This document shows positions 24,524 to 33,900 of a stretch of 64,000 bases of DNA, in pieces; position 1 is the stretch's first letter, and each line of letters opens with the position of its first letter. The stretch lies in the NCBI RefSeq assembly GCF_013393905.1, contig NZ_CP040272.1, positions 496,001 to 560,000 on the forward strand, read 5' to 3'. The notes below the pieces were generated by a model. It ran no database searches. It saw only the letters and a list, made by a program, of their open reading frames with translations, and was not told where the DNA came from. A program made the position numbers and the translations under genes. The stretch is from Nostoc sp. C052. GTDB lineage: Bacteria; Cyanobacteriota; Cyanobacteriia; Cyanobacteriales; Nostocaceae.

Positions 24524-24553
24524 CCCCTGGTAGTTTACTAGGGGTTTTATTTT
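24524..24553 (+). terminator. Orphan intrinsic terminator 2
   Basis: Stem CCCCTGGTA / TACTAGGGG (one G-T pair) with a 3-base loop, followed by TTTTATTTTTT. It lies 218 bases before the kinase ATG, with no coding sequence in front. Confidence 0.6.
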
Positions 24554-24771
24554 TTATTTAAACCCAGAGCGATCGCTCTTAAATATTCTGCTGAGAAATT
24601 TATTCTTAGCGATTTTAATATAGTAATTTTTAGTATTCTCTACTTTCGGGAATTAATTAGATATGGCGATTTTAATTCAACCATAGAACTGACAATAAAT
24701 ATAAGCTTATATCAAGTGGAAAATCAAGTACAACGAATTAGTAGCCTATTCTGTTTAAAGTCGATATTGCC

Positions 24772-26310
24772 ATGCCTCAAGAGTCACTCAACTTTCCGAA
24801 AGCAGACATACTGGTGATTGATGACACGCCAGAAAATCTGAACCTCCTATCTGCCATGCTGACAGAACAGGGATATAAAGTTAGGAGTGTAACTAAAGGT
24901 TCTACGGGGTTACGGGGAGCAAATGCAGTTCCTCCCGACTTGATCTTGCTGGATGTGAATATGCCTGAGATGAATGGCTATGAAGTCTGCGAACACTTGA
25001 AGGCAAACGATCGCACCCGCGAAATTCCGGTAATTTTTATCAGCGCTTTGGGTGATGTGCTAGATAAGGTGAAAGCCTTTGCAGTTGGTGGAGTGGACTA
25101 TATCACTAAGCCTTTTCAACTAGAAGAAGTTTTAGCACGAATTGAAAATCACTTGACGATTTGGAAGCTGCAAAAACAACTCCAAGCCCAAAATGAGCGG
25201 TTGCAGCAGGAAATTTGGGATCGTGCCAAAGCAGAAGAGAAGTTTGCTAAAGTTTTTCGCTCTAGTCCCAATCCAATCGCGATCGCTACTGTTGCAGAAG
25301 CTCGTTTTATTGATGTCAATCCCAGTTTCTTGAAGATGAGCGGCTACTGTCTAGAAGAAGTGATTGGTGATACTGCTGCTGACCTAAATTTGGGTAAAAA
25401 CACAGTTGCAATTGCCCAAACAATTCAACTTTTGCCGGAAACTGGATCGCTGTACAATCTAGAATTTGAATTTTCTACTAAGTCTGGAGAACTCAAAACT
25501 ATACTGATATCTCTGGAATTGATTGATTTAGCTGGTGTGCCGTGTGCTTTATTAATTGCCAATGATATCACCGAACGCAAACGCTTAGAAAACGAATTTA
25601 TTTCTTTAGTCAGTCATGAATTGCGTACACCTTTAACTTCCACAATGGGAGCATTAGATTTATTGGGTTCAGGACAACTAGGAACTTTGACGGAACAGGG
25701 ACAAAAAATCTTGAGCATTGCCACAACTAATACTGAACGCCTAATTCGTTTAGTAAACGATATTCTCGATTTAGAGCGGATGAAATCGGGCAAAATCTTC
25801 ACGCGGAAGACAAAGTACAATGCCGCAGACTTGCTAATTATGGCAACGGAAGCAATGCAAGCAATGGCAGATAAATTACAAGTCAGACTGATTGTAAATC
25901 CTGTAGCCGTCGAACTTTGGGCAGACCCCGATCGCCTCCTACAAACTCTCACCAATTTACTGAGCAATGCGATTAAGTTTTCTGAACCAGGTGATACCGT
26001 GTGGATCAGTGCCACTCTCTCAGAATCCAAAGGCGTTGAGTCTAAAGAAAATCAGCCTTCATCACCCAACTTCCTGTTAATTACTGTCCAAGATGAAGGG
26101 CGAGGAATTCCTGAAGATAAATTGCAAATAATCTTCGAGCGCTTTCAGCAGGTGGATGCATCCGACTCCCGCAACAAAGGCGGAACAGGTTTAGGACTTG
26201 CTATTTGCCGAGATATTGTACAGCAACATGATGGTAAAATTTGGGTTCAAAGTATTTTAGGCAAAGGTAGTACCTTTTATGTGCTGTTACCTTTACCAGT
26301 TTCTCAATAA
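24772..26310 (+). CDS. Hybrid sensor histidine kinase (receiver-PAS-HisKA-HATPase)
   Basis: 512 residues, no membrane span, so cytoplasmic. The N-terminal receiver (residues ~8-125) has its phospho-acceptor in LILLDVNMPEMNG and its conserved Lys in TKPF. A short coiled coil near 130-155 leads to a PAS domain (~155-270). Next come a HisKA dimerisation domain with His in SLVSHELRTPLTS (~280) and a catalytic ATPase with DEGRGIPEDKL and GTGLGLAIC. The order receiver-first is common in cyanobacteria. The CheY-like protein at 26472 is a likely partner. Signal unknown. Confidence 0.88.
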   Translation: MPQESLNFPKADILVIDDTPENLNLLSAMLTEQGYKVRSVTKGSTGLRGANAVPPDLILLDVNMPEMNGYEVCEHLKANDRTREIPVIFISALGDVLDKVKAFAVGGVDYITKPFQLEEVLARIENHLTIWKLQKQLQAQNERLQQEIWDRAKAEEKFAKVFRSSPNPIAIATVAEARFIDVNPSFLKMSGYCLEEVIGDTAADLNLGKNTVAIAQTIQLLPETGSLYNLEFEFSTKSGELKTILISLELIDLAGVPCALLIANDITERKRLENEFISLVSHELRTPLTSTMGALDLLGSGQLGTLTEQGQKILSIATTNTERLIRLVNDILDLERMKSGKIFTRKTKYNAADLLIMATEAMQAMADKLQVRLIVNPVAVELWADPDRLLQTLTNLLSNAIKFSEPGDTVWISATLSESKGVESKENQPSSPNFLLITVQDEGRGIPEDKLQIIFERFQQVDASDSRNKGGTGLGLAICRDIVQQHDGKIWVQSILGKGSTFYVLLPLPVSQ

Positions 26311-26471
26311 CAGCTTTGAATTTACACAATCTCAATTACCACAGGATTTCCACAGCAAGGTTTTTAAATTTTAAATTGCTTAATTTTCCCCTACTTCTGC
26401 CCGATTGCATTCTAGAATAGCTGAAGACTAATCAAGCTAATCAGCATCACATATCATGCAAGAGTGAAAAT

Positions 26472-26846
26472 ATGAGCAGAAATATTTTGATTGTTGATGA
26501 TGAAGAAGATGTGCAGGCGATCGCAAAATTGGGATTAGAAATGGGTGCTGGTTGGAATGTGTTGACTGCTTGTTCTGGTCGGGAAGCGTTGAATATAGCT
26601 GCCAACTCTAAACTTGATGTCATTTTACTAGATATGATGATGCCTGATATGGATGGGCGGGATACCCTGCAACAACTGAAGGCTAACCCCGTCACTAGGT
26701 CAATTCCAGTAATTTTACTAACTGCCAAAGTCCAAGAGTCCGATCGAGAAAGCTTTCATGGTTTAGATGTAGCTGCTGTCTTTGCTAAACCTTTCCGTCC
26801 CTTGAAGCTAGCAGCGCAAATCAGTGAAGCATTGGGCTGGGGCTGA
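26472..26846 (+). CDS. Single-domain response regulator (CheY-like)
   Basis: 124 residues, one receiver domain: acidic pair IVDDEEDV, phospho-acceptor Asp in ILLDMMMPDMDG, conserved Thr in ILLTAKV and Lys in FAKPF. There is no output domain. It follows the hybrid kinase by 161 bases on the same strand, suggesting a phosphorelay (kinase to this regulator, or through it to a further His-phosphotransfer protein). Confidence 0.88.
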   Translation: MSRNILIVDDEEDVQAIAKLGLEMGAGWNVLTACSGREALNIAANSKLDVILLDMMMPDMDGRDTLQQLKANPVTRSIPVILLTAKVQESDRESFHGLDVAAVFAKPFRPLKLAAQISEALGWG

Positions 26847-26984
26847 TTCAAACTAGGGGGATTGGGGACTAGGGACTAGGAGCAACGCGATTGTGGAAGC
26901 AGGGGGAGCAAGGGGAGCAGGGGTGCAGTTGCAGTAAGTCTTTCCCCTCTGCCCCTCTGCCTCTTTCCAATCCCCAATCCTTAA

Positions 26985-28583
26985 CTACAATTCATCCCAA
27001 ATCACGGGAAAGGAATAATCAGAAAACGCGGAAAAATCATGATTGTCGCTGCGAGTTTCATCATCCAAAACTTTGATAACTTTGTTATAGATGTCTTGTG
27101 CTTGTTGCGGGGAATCACCGATGCTGGTTAATCCCAACTTGCCAAACTGCGAAAGGCAACCCATAAGATGAAACACTGTGCCCGTTTCTGTACCGCTGTC
27201 AAAGTGCAGTCTGTGGTGAGCAATGATATCCATCAAATCATTGGGTAATAATCCCTGATAGCGTTCTTTTTGCAGGTTGTCAGTGGCAATGTAGTATTTA
27301 GGACGACCTTGCTGACTATAAAATAAACCTGTGGAAAGGTCATAGCGGCCGTTCGTTAATAATTTCAGGGTCATGAATGGATGAGTTGTACCGCCTTTAC
27401 GTAGGTTAATTTCGATCGCCTGAATATCCCAATCTCCATTACCCTTGTCAACGGCGATAAAATCTACGCCAAATCGCTCTAAAGTGCCTTTCTCTGCTAA
27501 CTTTCTGCCAACTTGTAGTCCCAATTGCTGTAATTGCAATCGATATCTTTCATCAGCAGGAAAGCGACAACCAAGATAAATCTGACCATCTGGGCCTCCG
27601 AGAATTTGGTCGTGGGTTGAAAGGATTTCTACTTCACCTGTGGGTGTAATCCGTCCTTGAACGCTGGGCGATCGCTTAATTTTTCCTTCTACAAATGCTT
27701 CAGAGATTGCCCCTAATTCCGGGATTCTCCCCGAAAAATTATCCCAAGTCTCTTGTTTTGCTTGAAAGCGCATTGTTGAGAAGCGATCGCTAATTGCTGC
27801 TATCCTTTCAGCATGAGTAGCTTTTCCTGGTGCTAAATTCTCAATCGGCCTAAGATCCAGCAAGGCATTCCCCTCTCCAGAAATACCTTCGTTGAGTTTT
27901 ACCACTACGCGTTGTAATGTCGGTTGTCGTTCCCACAAATCAACGGTAGCCTTTGTCAAACTCGTGTGGTTCCAAACTTTTTCGCTACCATCTGGATGTG
28001 GTACTCCACTTTGGGCGAAGATTTGCCGACTACCACTTTTTGTCCCCCAAGTCTGTAAATCTGGTGCAGCAGCATACAGTGGTACACCTAATTTTAAAGA
28101 CAATTCACCTTCCCAGTGCGAAGAGTTGTAACAAATCATAAATGATTTGTCTAGCCTCAAAGATTGATGAATCCGCTCTAGCAAACGGGGGCGTTCTAAA
28201 ATCTTTTGACTAAGAGGCTTAAGGGAGGAATCGTAAGTAGAAAGTAACAGCAAGCGATTGCGAGCATGAGAAAAGGGAATTCCTGGCAACAGTTGCAGAT
28301 AATAATCAATGATACTCGGATGCAACGGTACTGATGTTATATAAATCAGCCGAGTTCGGGGATTCCGCAATCGAATTAAGGAAAATAGTAATCTTTCTTC
28401 ATAATGCTCGCAGCCTTCGATCTTTCGGAGTTCGTGCTGGTCGAGACTCAGAGAGGGAATAATTAAAATATCTGCTTCACTATTATCAAATAGTTCGCTA
28501 GTTTTCCAGCGATCGCGCAGGGTTAATTGTAAGTGGCGAAACTTTTCAACCTGTTCTAACTCGGAAATATTTAGTGTTGCCAT
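26985..28583 (-). CDS. ATP-grasp peptide ligase, PGM1-related
   Basis: 532 residues from ATG 28583, which has AGGGG 7 bases upstream; a further in-frame start at 28625 is less likely. The central ATP-grasp fold is suggested by VVVKLNEGISGEGNALLDL and the C-terminal metal/ATP site FGVDFIAVDKGNGDWDIQAIEINLR (quoted in part as DIQAIEINLR). This resembles cyanobacterial proteins annotated as related to the pheganomycin peptide ligase PGM1. Such enzymes join a carboxylate to an amine using ATP. The gene is single, converges with the response regulator gene, and its substrates are unknown. Confidence 0.7.
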   Translation of the reverse strand: MATLNISELEQVEKFRHLQLTLRDRWKTSELFDNSEADILIIPSLSLDQHELRKIEGCEHYEERLLFSLIRLRNPRTRLIYITSVPLHPSIIDYYLQLLPGIPFSHARNRLLLLSTYDSSLKPLSQKILERPRLLERIHQSLRLDKSFMICYNSSHWEGELSLKLGVPLYAAAPDLQTWGTKSGSRQIFAQSGVPHPDGSEKVWNHTSLTKATVDLWERQPTLQRVVVKLNEGISGEGNALLDLRPIENLAPGKATHAERIAAISDRFSTMRFQAKQETWDNFSGRIPELGAISEAFVEGKIKRSPSVQGRITPTGEVEILSTHDQILGGPDGQIYLGCRFPADERYRLQLQQLGLQVGRKLAEKGTLERFGVDFIAVDKGNGDWDIQAIEINLRKGGTTHPFMTLKLLTNGRYDLSTGLFYSQQGRPKYYIATDNLQKERYQGLLPNDLMDIIAHHRLHFDSGTETGTVFHLMGCLSQFGKLGLTSIGDSPQQAQDIYNKVIKVLDDETRSDNHDFSAFSDYSFPVIWDEL

Positions 28584-29314
28584 AAATAACCCCTGCCCTC
28601 TAATGATCTCAATGTAGCGCACCACGCAACCTTTTGGAAGATGTAGAGTTGTTGTGTCAAGATTCAGTTAGTTTTGCCAGAAATTTAAGGAATTCTGCAA
28701 GGATAAATCAAACTATAGCAACCCGCAGACCCGCCACTTATTTAATTTATTTTCAGTCTTAAGGTTGAGCTAATTGCAGCTTACTTTACCCCTAGAGAGC
28801 GATAAATGACAGCAACATACAACATAATGGTTAACTTGAAAGTAGATGAAAAAGATAAGTTTTTCATCACATTGTTGTGTACTTAATTTTTTATTATCAT
28901 GTAAGTAAGGTGAATCTAAATAAATAGTAAGATAGTTTGTAATTGCATTGGCGTAAGCCTTCCCGCAGGGTACGAAGTGAAACAGGCAATCGTAAAGGCT
29001 AAGATTGACTGCCTCACCTCTTTTTAGGCTCTGACGATGCTTCGTATATCTCTGGACAAGTACTACATGTTAATGGTGGAGAAGTTATCAATGGGTAAGT
29101 ATAATAGCTAAGAATATTCAGTTTTGGATTTTGGATTTTTCTTTTAATCCAAAATTTCAAATCAAAAAGTTAAAATTGCTAGAATTTGGAGTCATAAATT
29201 TTTACTTATTTGTTCTTAACTTTACCTCCTTTTCTTCCATTAGAGGGATGAGTCAATGTTTAAATCTTGATAATCTACTTAACAGCGTACATTTAAAAAA
29301 TAATAACTACATAT
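28584..29314. other. Intergenic region, no gene recognised
   Basis: 730 bases, AT-rich. It holds a GTAAGCCTTCCCGCAGGGTA repeat at about 28953 (a relative lies near 37040) and otherwise no convincing frame or structure. Confidence 0.5.
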
Positions 29315-29572
29315 ATGGCATCTCTTACACCACTGCATGGCACAGAATTAGTCGATTGTGCTAGAGCAAATGCCAAGCAAGGAATTGAAACTGCTGCTTA
29401 TCAATGTGGCTATGGTCAAGACCTCAACAAATTTGCACAAGAACTCAGACAAGCTTGTGAAGAGATGAATTTGCAAGTGAAGGAACTCAGTGGATTGATT
29501 ACTGAACAGGACTTGATACTAGAATTAGGTACTGGCGAAATTATTGCTCCAGAGACGGAATCAGAATTGTAA
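29315..29572 (+). CDS. Conserved-looking small hypothetical protein
   Basis: 85 residues, acidic, soluble. It begins MASLTPLHGTELVDCARANA, has two central Cys and a helical C-terminal half (FAQELRQACEEMNLQVKEL), and ends with an acidic tail. No domain was recognised. It has a proper ATG but a weak ribosome site. It stands alone between long non-coding stretches. Composition is protein-like rather than random; function unknown. Confidence 0.55.
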   Translation: MASLTPLHGTELVDCARANAKQGIETAAYQCGYGQDLNKFAQELRQACEEMNLQVKELSGLITEQDLILELGTGEIIAPETESEL

Positions 29573-30999
29573 AAGTTAGTCATTGGTCATTGCTCACTGG
29601 TCATTAGTGAAGAGGGCGATCGCTACTTCTAATCATCTTTGCAGAAAATAAGCCCAGACAGTAGCGATCGCACTAAGTAAAGCCCACTATAAATCAATCC
29701 AAACTTCAAAATGACGCTCTCTACGAGTTTCATAAATAAATTTAGTTGCTCTGTAACCCTTTTGGCAGAGGGGAAATAGATTCACTCCTCCTGCCTCCAG
29801 CAAGAACTGACCTCTGCCTTTTCTGGTCAAAGTCCCCTTTCTTCAGTCAGTTTGAACCAGGTTGCTGCCTCTAGTTTAGGGGAAAGTTGGAATGTGAAAT
29901 ATCGCATTTGTAATTTTTATTTTTGAATTGTTAAGACTTGAAACAAATTGAAACTTTCTGTAATATAGCGCGATAATACAAGGTTTCGGACGCTGGTAAT
30001 TCCTATCGTCTAGCGTTGCCATAGCCCTTTCGTAGAAAAGAGGAGCTATCGCATAGCTAGTTGCTGGATAGTCTACCTGCAACAGAGTTACTCAAAAAGT
30101 CAATTATATCTTTGCTGTTTGTTGTAACCAAGATATGAATTGACAGGCAAGATGAAGCATATATAAAAAATACCTTTTTTAAATCTTTAAATATTAAAAA
30201 TTTTCTTTATGCAATTTTCATATAATCCATAACCATCTGGATAAAAAATATGGGATCATCCTGTAGGTGGAAATTTTAACTTAAAGATCATCAAAACTTT
30301 GATATTCCTTTAAAAAAGGACATATCAATGTAAATATTTAAACAAAATTCCACAAGAAAGATAGACATAACACCGAGTTCTAGTGTCAAATGTGTAGTTG
30401 ATTAATCCAAGAACAACAATTAAACGTAAATATGTAATACTGTTACTTTAGACTACTTAAGTATTTATCTCGATCGATTTTTGCTTTATCTCAAATTTTA
30501 TGCACCTGCATATCATTGAGATTAAAATTTCTAGAGAATGGTGATTTATAATTTTTGATTAAATTCACCAAAACTCAGAAAGTTTTTCGAAATAAAAAAA
30601 GATTAGTAAGGACTGATAAGCCCTTCAGATAATCTTGAGTATTTCTTGTCATACGTGTTTTTCTGCATTTTCTTATATATCTCTGCTTTCAGAGAAGATA
30701 TAAGAAGGTATGTTTTCGCGTCATGCTGTCATACTATTTTATTTTAATTAATGTTGATACAAATAAGCAGCAAATTAGTAAATCAAATTAACACAGGAGA
30801 AAATATGAGAAATAATTTGTATCAGCAATTGAGTGAAATAGTATCAATAAAAATGTTAATAGGCAGACAATGATTTGCTCATAAACATACTTAGGCTATG
30901 CTCATCACGCATTTTTTGTTGAAAACATTAAACATAAAACTAATCCCAAATTATTAATTATGGCATTAGTTTTAGAACTATTTTGAGGCATATATCTCA
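29573..30999. other. Long AT-rich non-coding stretch before the PA14 protein
   Basis: 1.4 kb. It contains GGTCATT-type short tandem repeats at 29578-29610, a copy of the AAATAAATTTAGTTGCTCTG repeat near 29733, and a 22-codon frame with a good ribosome site at 30805. The rest shows no gene; a 68-residue minus frame at 29876-30082 was rejected. The length suggests a long regulated leader or promoter region. Confidence 0.5.
30805..30873 (+). CDS. Possible 22-residue leader peptide
   Basis: ATG 30805 is preceded by AGGAG with 6 bases of spacing, one of the best ribosome sites in this region. The peptide MRNNLYQQLSEIVSIKMLIG... ends at TGA 30873, 126 bases before the PA14 protein. It may be a leader or small protein, or chance. 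Confidence 0.3.
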   Translation: MRNNLYQQLSEIVSIKMLIGRQ

Positions 31000-33900
31000 A
31001 TGAGTGTAAACGATCAACTGCTATCAACAACTGTAAGTCCAACACCTACTAATACAACAACACCTCTTGTAGTTCCATTGGCTAGCAGCAGTCTTGCCTC
31101 TCAGGCTAGCGCCAGCGTTCTATCTCAGGGAAATGGACTAACAGGACAGTACTACGACAACATCGACTTCACTAACCTGAAGCAAACCCGCACAGATGCA
31201 ACGGTGAACTTTAACTGGGGTGATGCTTCTCCAGATCCGTCGGTGGGTGCAGATACCTTCTCAGTGCGTTGGACAGGTCAGGTAGAAGCCAAGTACAGCG
31301 AGACTTACAATTTTTACACCACCGCTGATGATGGTGTGCGGTTGTGGGTGAATGGTGTACAACTCATCAATCAGTTTGTCGATCAATCAGCCACAGAATA
31401 TAGTGGCTCAATTGCACTGGTTGCAGGTCAGAAGTATGATATCAGACTAGAATACTACGACAATCAGTACGAAGCTGTTTCCCAACTGGCTTGGTCAAGC
31501 ACCTCTCAGACCAAAGAAATTATTCCTCAGTCTCAACTCTATAGTAATACCAGTAATACAAACACACCTGCACCTGCATCTCCTGTAATTGGTAATGGCA
31601 ACGGACTCCAAGGACAGTACTACGACAACATCGACTTCACCAACCTGAAGCAAACCCGCACAGATGCAACGGTAAACTTTAACTGGGGTAGTGGTTCTCC
31701 AGATCCATCCATCGGTGTAGATACCTTCTCAGTGCGTTGGACAGGTCAGGTGCAAGCCGAGTATAGCGAGACTTACAATTTTTACACCACCGCTGATGAT
31801 GGTGTGCGGTTGTGGGTGAATGGTCAACAAATCATCAATCAGTTTGTCGATCAATCAGCCACAGAATCCACTGGCTCAATTGCACTGGTTGCAGGTCAGA
31901 AGTACGATATTAAACTCGAATACTACGAAAATCAATACTATGCCGTTTCCCAACTTGCTTGGTCAAGCACCTCTCAAGCCAAGCAAATTATTCCTCAGTC
32001 TCAACTGTATAGTACTAATACACCTCCATCTCCTGTAATTGGTAATGGCAACGGACTCCAAGGACAGTACTACGACAACATCGACTTCACCAACCTGAAG
32101 CAAACCCGCACAGATGCAACGGTAAACTTTAACTGGGGTAGTGGTTCTCCAGATCCATCCATCGGTGTAGATACCTTCTCAGTGCGTTGGACAGGTCAGG
32201 TGCAAGCCGAGTATAGCGAGACTTACAATTTTTACACCACCGCTGATGATGGTGTGCGGTTGTGGGTGAATGGTCAACAAATCATCAATCAGTTTGTCGA
32301 TCAATCAGCCACAGAATCCACTGGCTCAATTGCACTGGTTGCAGGTCAGAAGTACGATATTAAACTCGAATACTACGAAAATCAATACTATGCCGTTTCC
32401 CAACTTGCTTGGTCAAGCACCTCTCAAGCCAAGCAAATTATTCCTCAGTCTCAACTGTATAGTACTAATACACCTCCATCTCCTGTAATTGGTAATGGCA
32501 ACGGACTCCAAGGACAGTACTACGACAACATCGACTTCACCAACCTGAAGCAAACCCGCACAGATGCGACAGTGAACTTTAACTGGGGTGAAGCTTCTCC
32601 AGATCCTTCCGTCGGCGCAGATACCTTCTCGGTGCGTTGGACAGGTCAGGTGCAAGCCGAGTACAGCGAAACTTACAATTTTTACACAACCGCTGATGAT
32701 GGTGTGCGGTTGTGGGTAAATGGTGTACAACTCATCAATCAGTTTGTAGATCAATCAGCCACAGAATATAGTGGCTCAATTGCACTGGTTGCAGGTCAGA
32801 AGTACGATATTAGACTAGAATACTACGACAATCAGTACGAAGCTGTTTCCCAACTGGCTTGGTCAAGTGCCTCTCAAGCCAAGCAAATTATTCCTCAGTC
32901 TCAACTGTATTCAGCAGCTATTCAGACCGCTATCACATTAGGATCGCCTTCCGCGACTGTGAATGAAGGTAGTGGTAGTGTTAGCGTAACTATACTCAGA
33001 AATGGTGATTTAAGCGGCACATCTTCAATCAAGTATGCAACTATAGCTGGTACTGCCACAGCAGGAGTTGACTACGGAAGTGAAGGCGTGGAAAGCACTG
33101 GAACGCTTATTTTTGCGCCGGGACAAAGCAGCGCACAGGTATCCATTCCGATTGTTGACGATTCTTTGCCGGAACCAGATGAAACCTTTAGTTTTGTCAT
33201 TGATCAGGCAGTGGGGGCAACACTAGGAGTCCAAAGAACTATCGGAATTACGATTCAAGACAACGATCGCTCTAGTATCGACTTCTCTCAGCCAGTAGTT
33301 AATGAGGGCGGTGGTTCTGCGACGGTGACAGCTACACGAGGTAACGCTACTGGGGTCGCTAGTGTAGACTACACAACCGTAGATGGGACTGCTAGAGTTG
33401 GAACTGACTATCGGGCTGTATCTGGAACCTTAAGTTTTGCAGTCGGACAAACTACCAAGACCATTGTTATCCCCATTATTGATGACAACATTGGGGAATC
33501 AAATGAAACATTTTCTTTGAGATACAGTAATGCAGTTGGAGTGCAGCTAACTAATCCACTGTCAAATATCACTATCATTGATAATGACTCTGGTAACTTT
33601 GCTCTAGATACAGTAGCTTCTGGTTTGACTCAACCTACAGCTTTTGACTGGTCACCTGACGGCAATACCCTGTTCGTTGCCCAGAAAGATGGGACAGTGC
33701 GAGTTGTGAAAAACGGCACTTTATTAGCAACACCATTTGTCAATATTTCTGGAGAGGTAAATAATACGCGCGATCGCGGTCTCTTAGGTATTGCCGTCAA
33801 TCCAGGTTTTGGTCAAAGTCCAAACGGCAACAACTATGTTTATCTGTTGTATACCTACGATCCACCAGAAACCAATCGAAGCAATCCTAATAACAATCCC

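Larger units (their letters stand above)
24192..24771. other. Upstream region of psbA with two orphan terminators
   Basis: 580 bases between divergent psbA and the sensor kinase gene. Besides the psbA promoter there are two intrinsic-terminator-like hairpins reading rightward (24406 and 24524), with no rightward protein gene before them. Small RNAs could end here. Confidence 0.5.

Noticed and set aside
29876..30082. 68-residue minus-strand ORF
   Set aside because: Starts in repeat-like sequence, composition not protein-like, no ribosome site.
31820..32488. Two identical 72-residue frames inside the PA14 gene
   Set aside because: Shadow frames produced by the identical 450-bp repeats.
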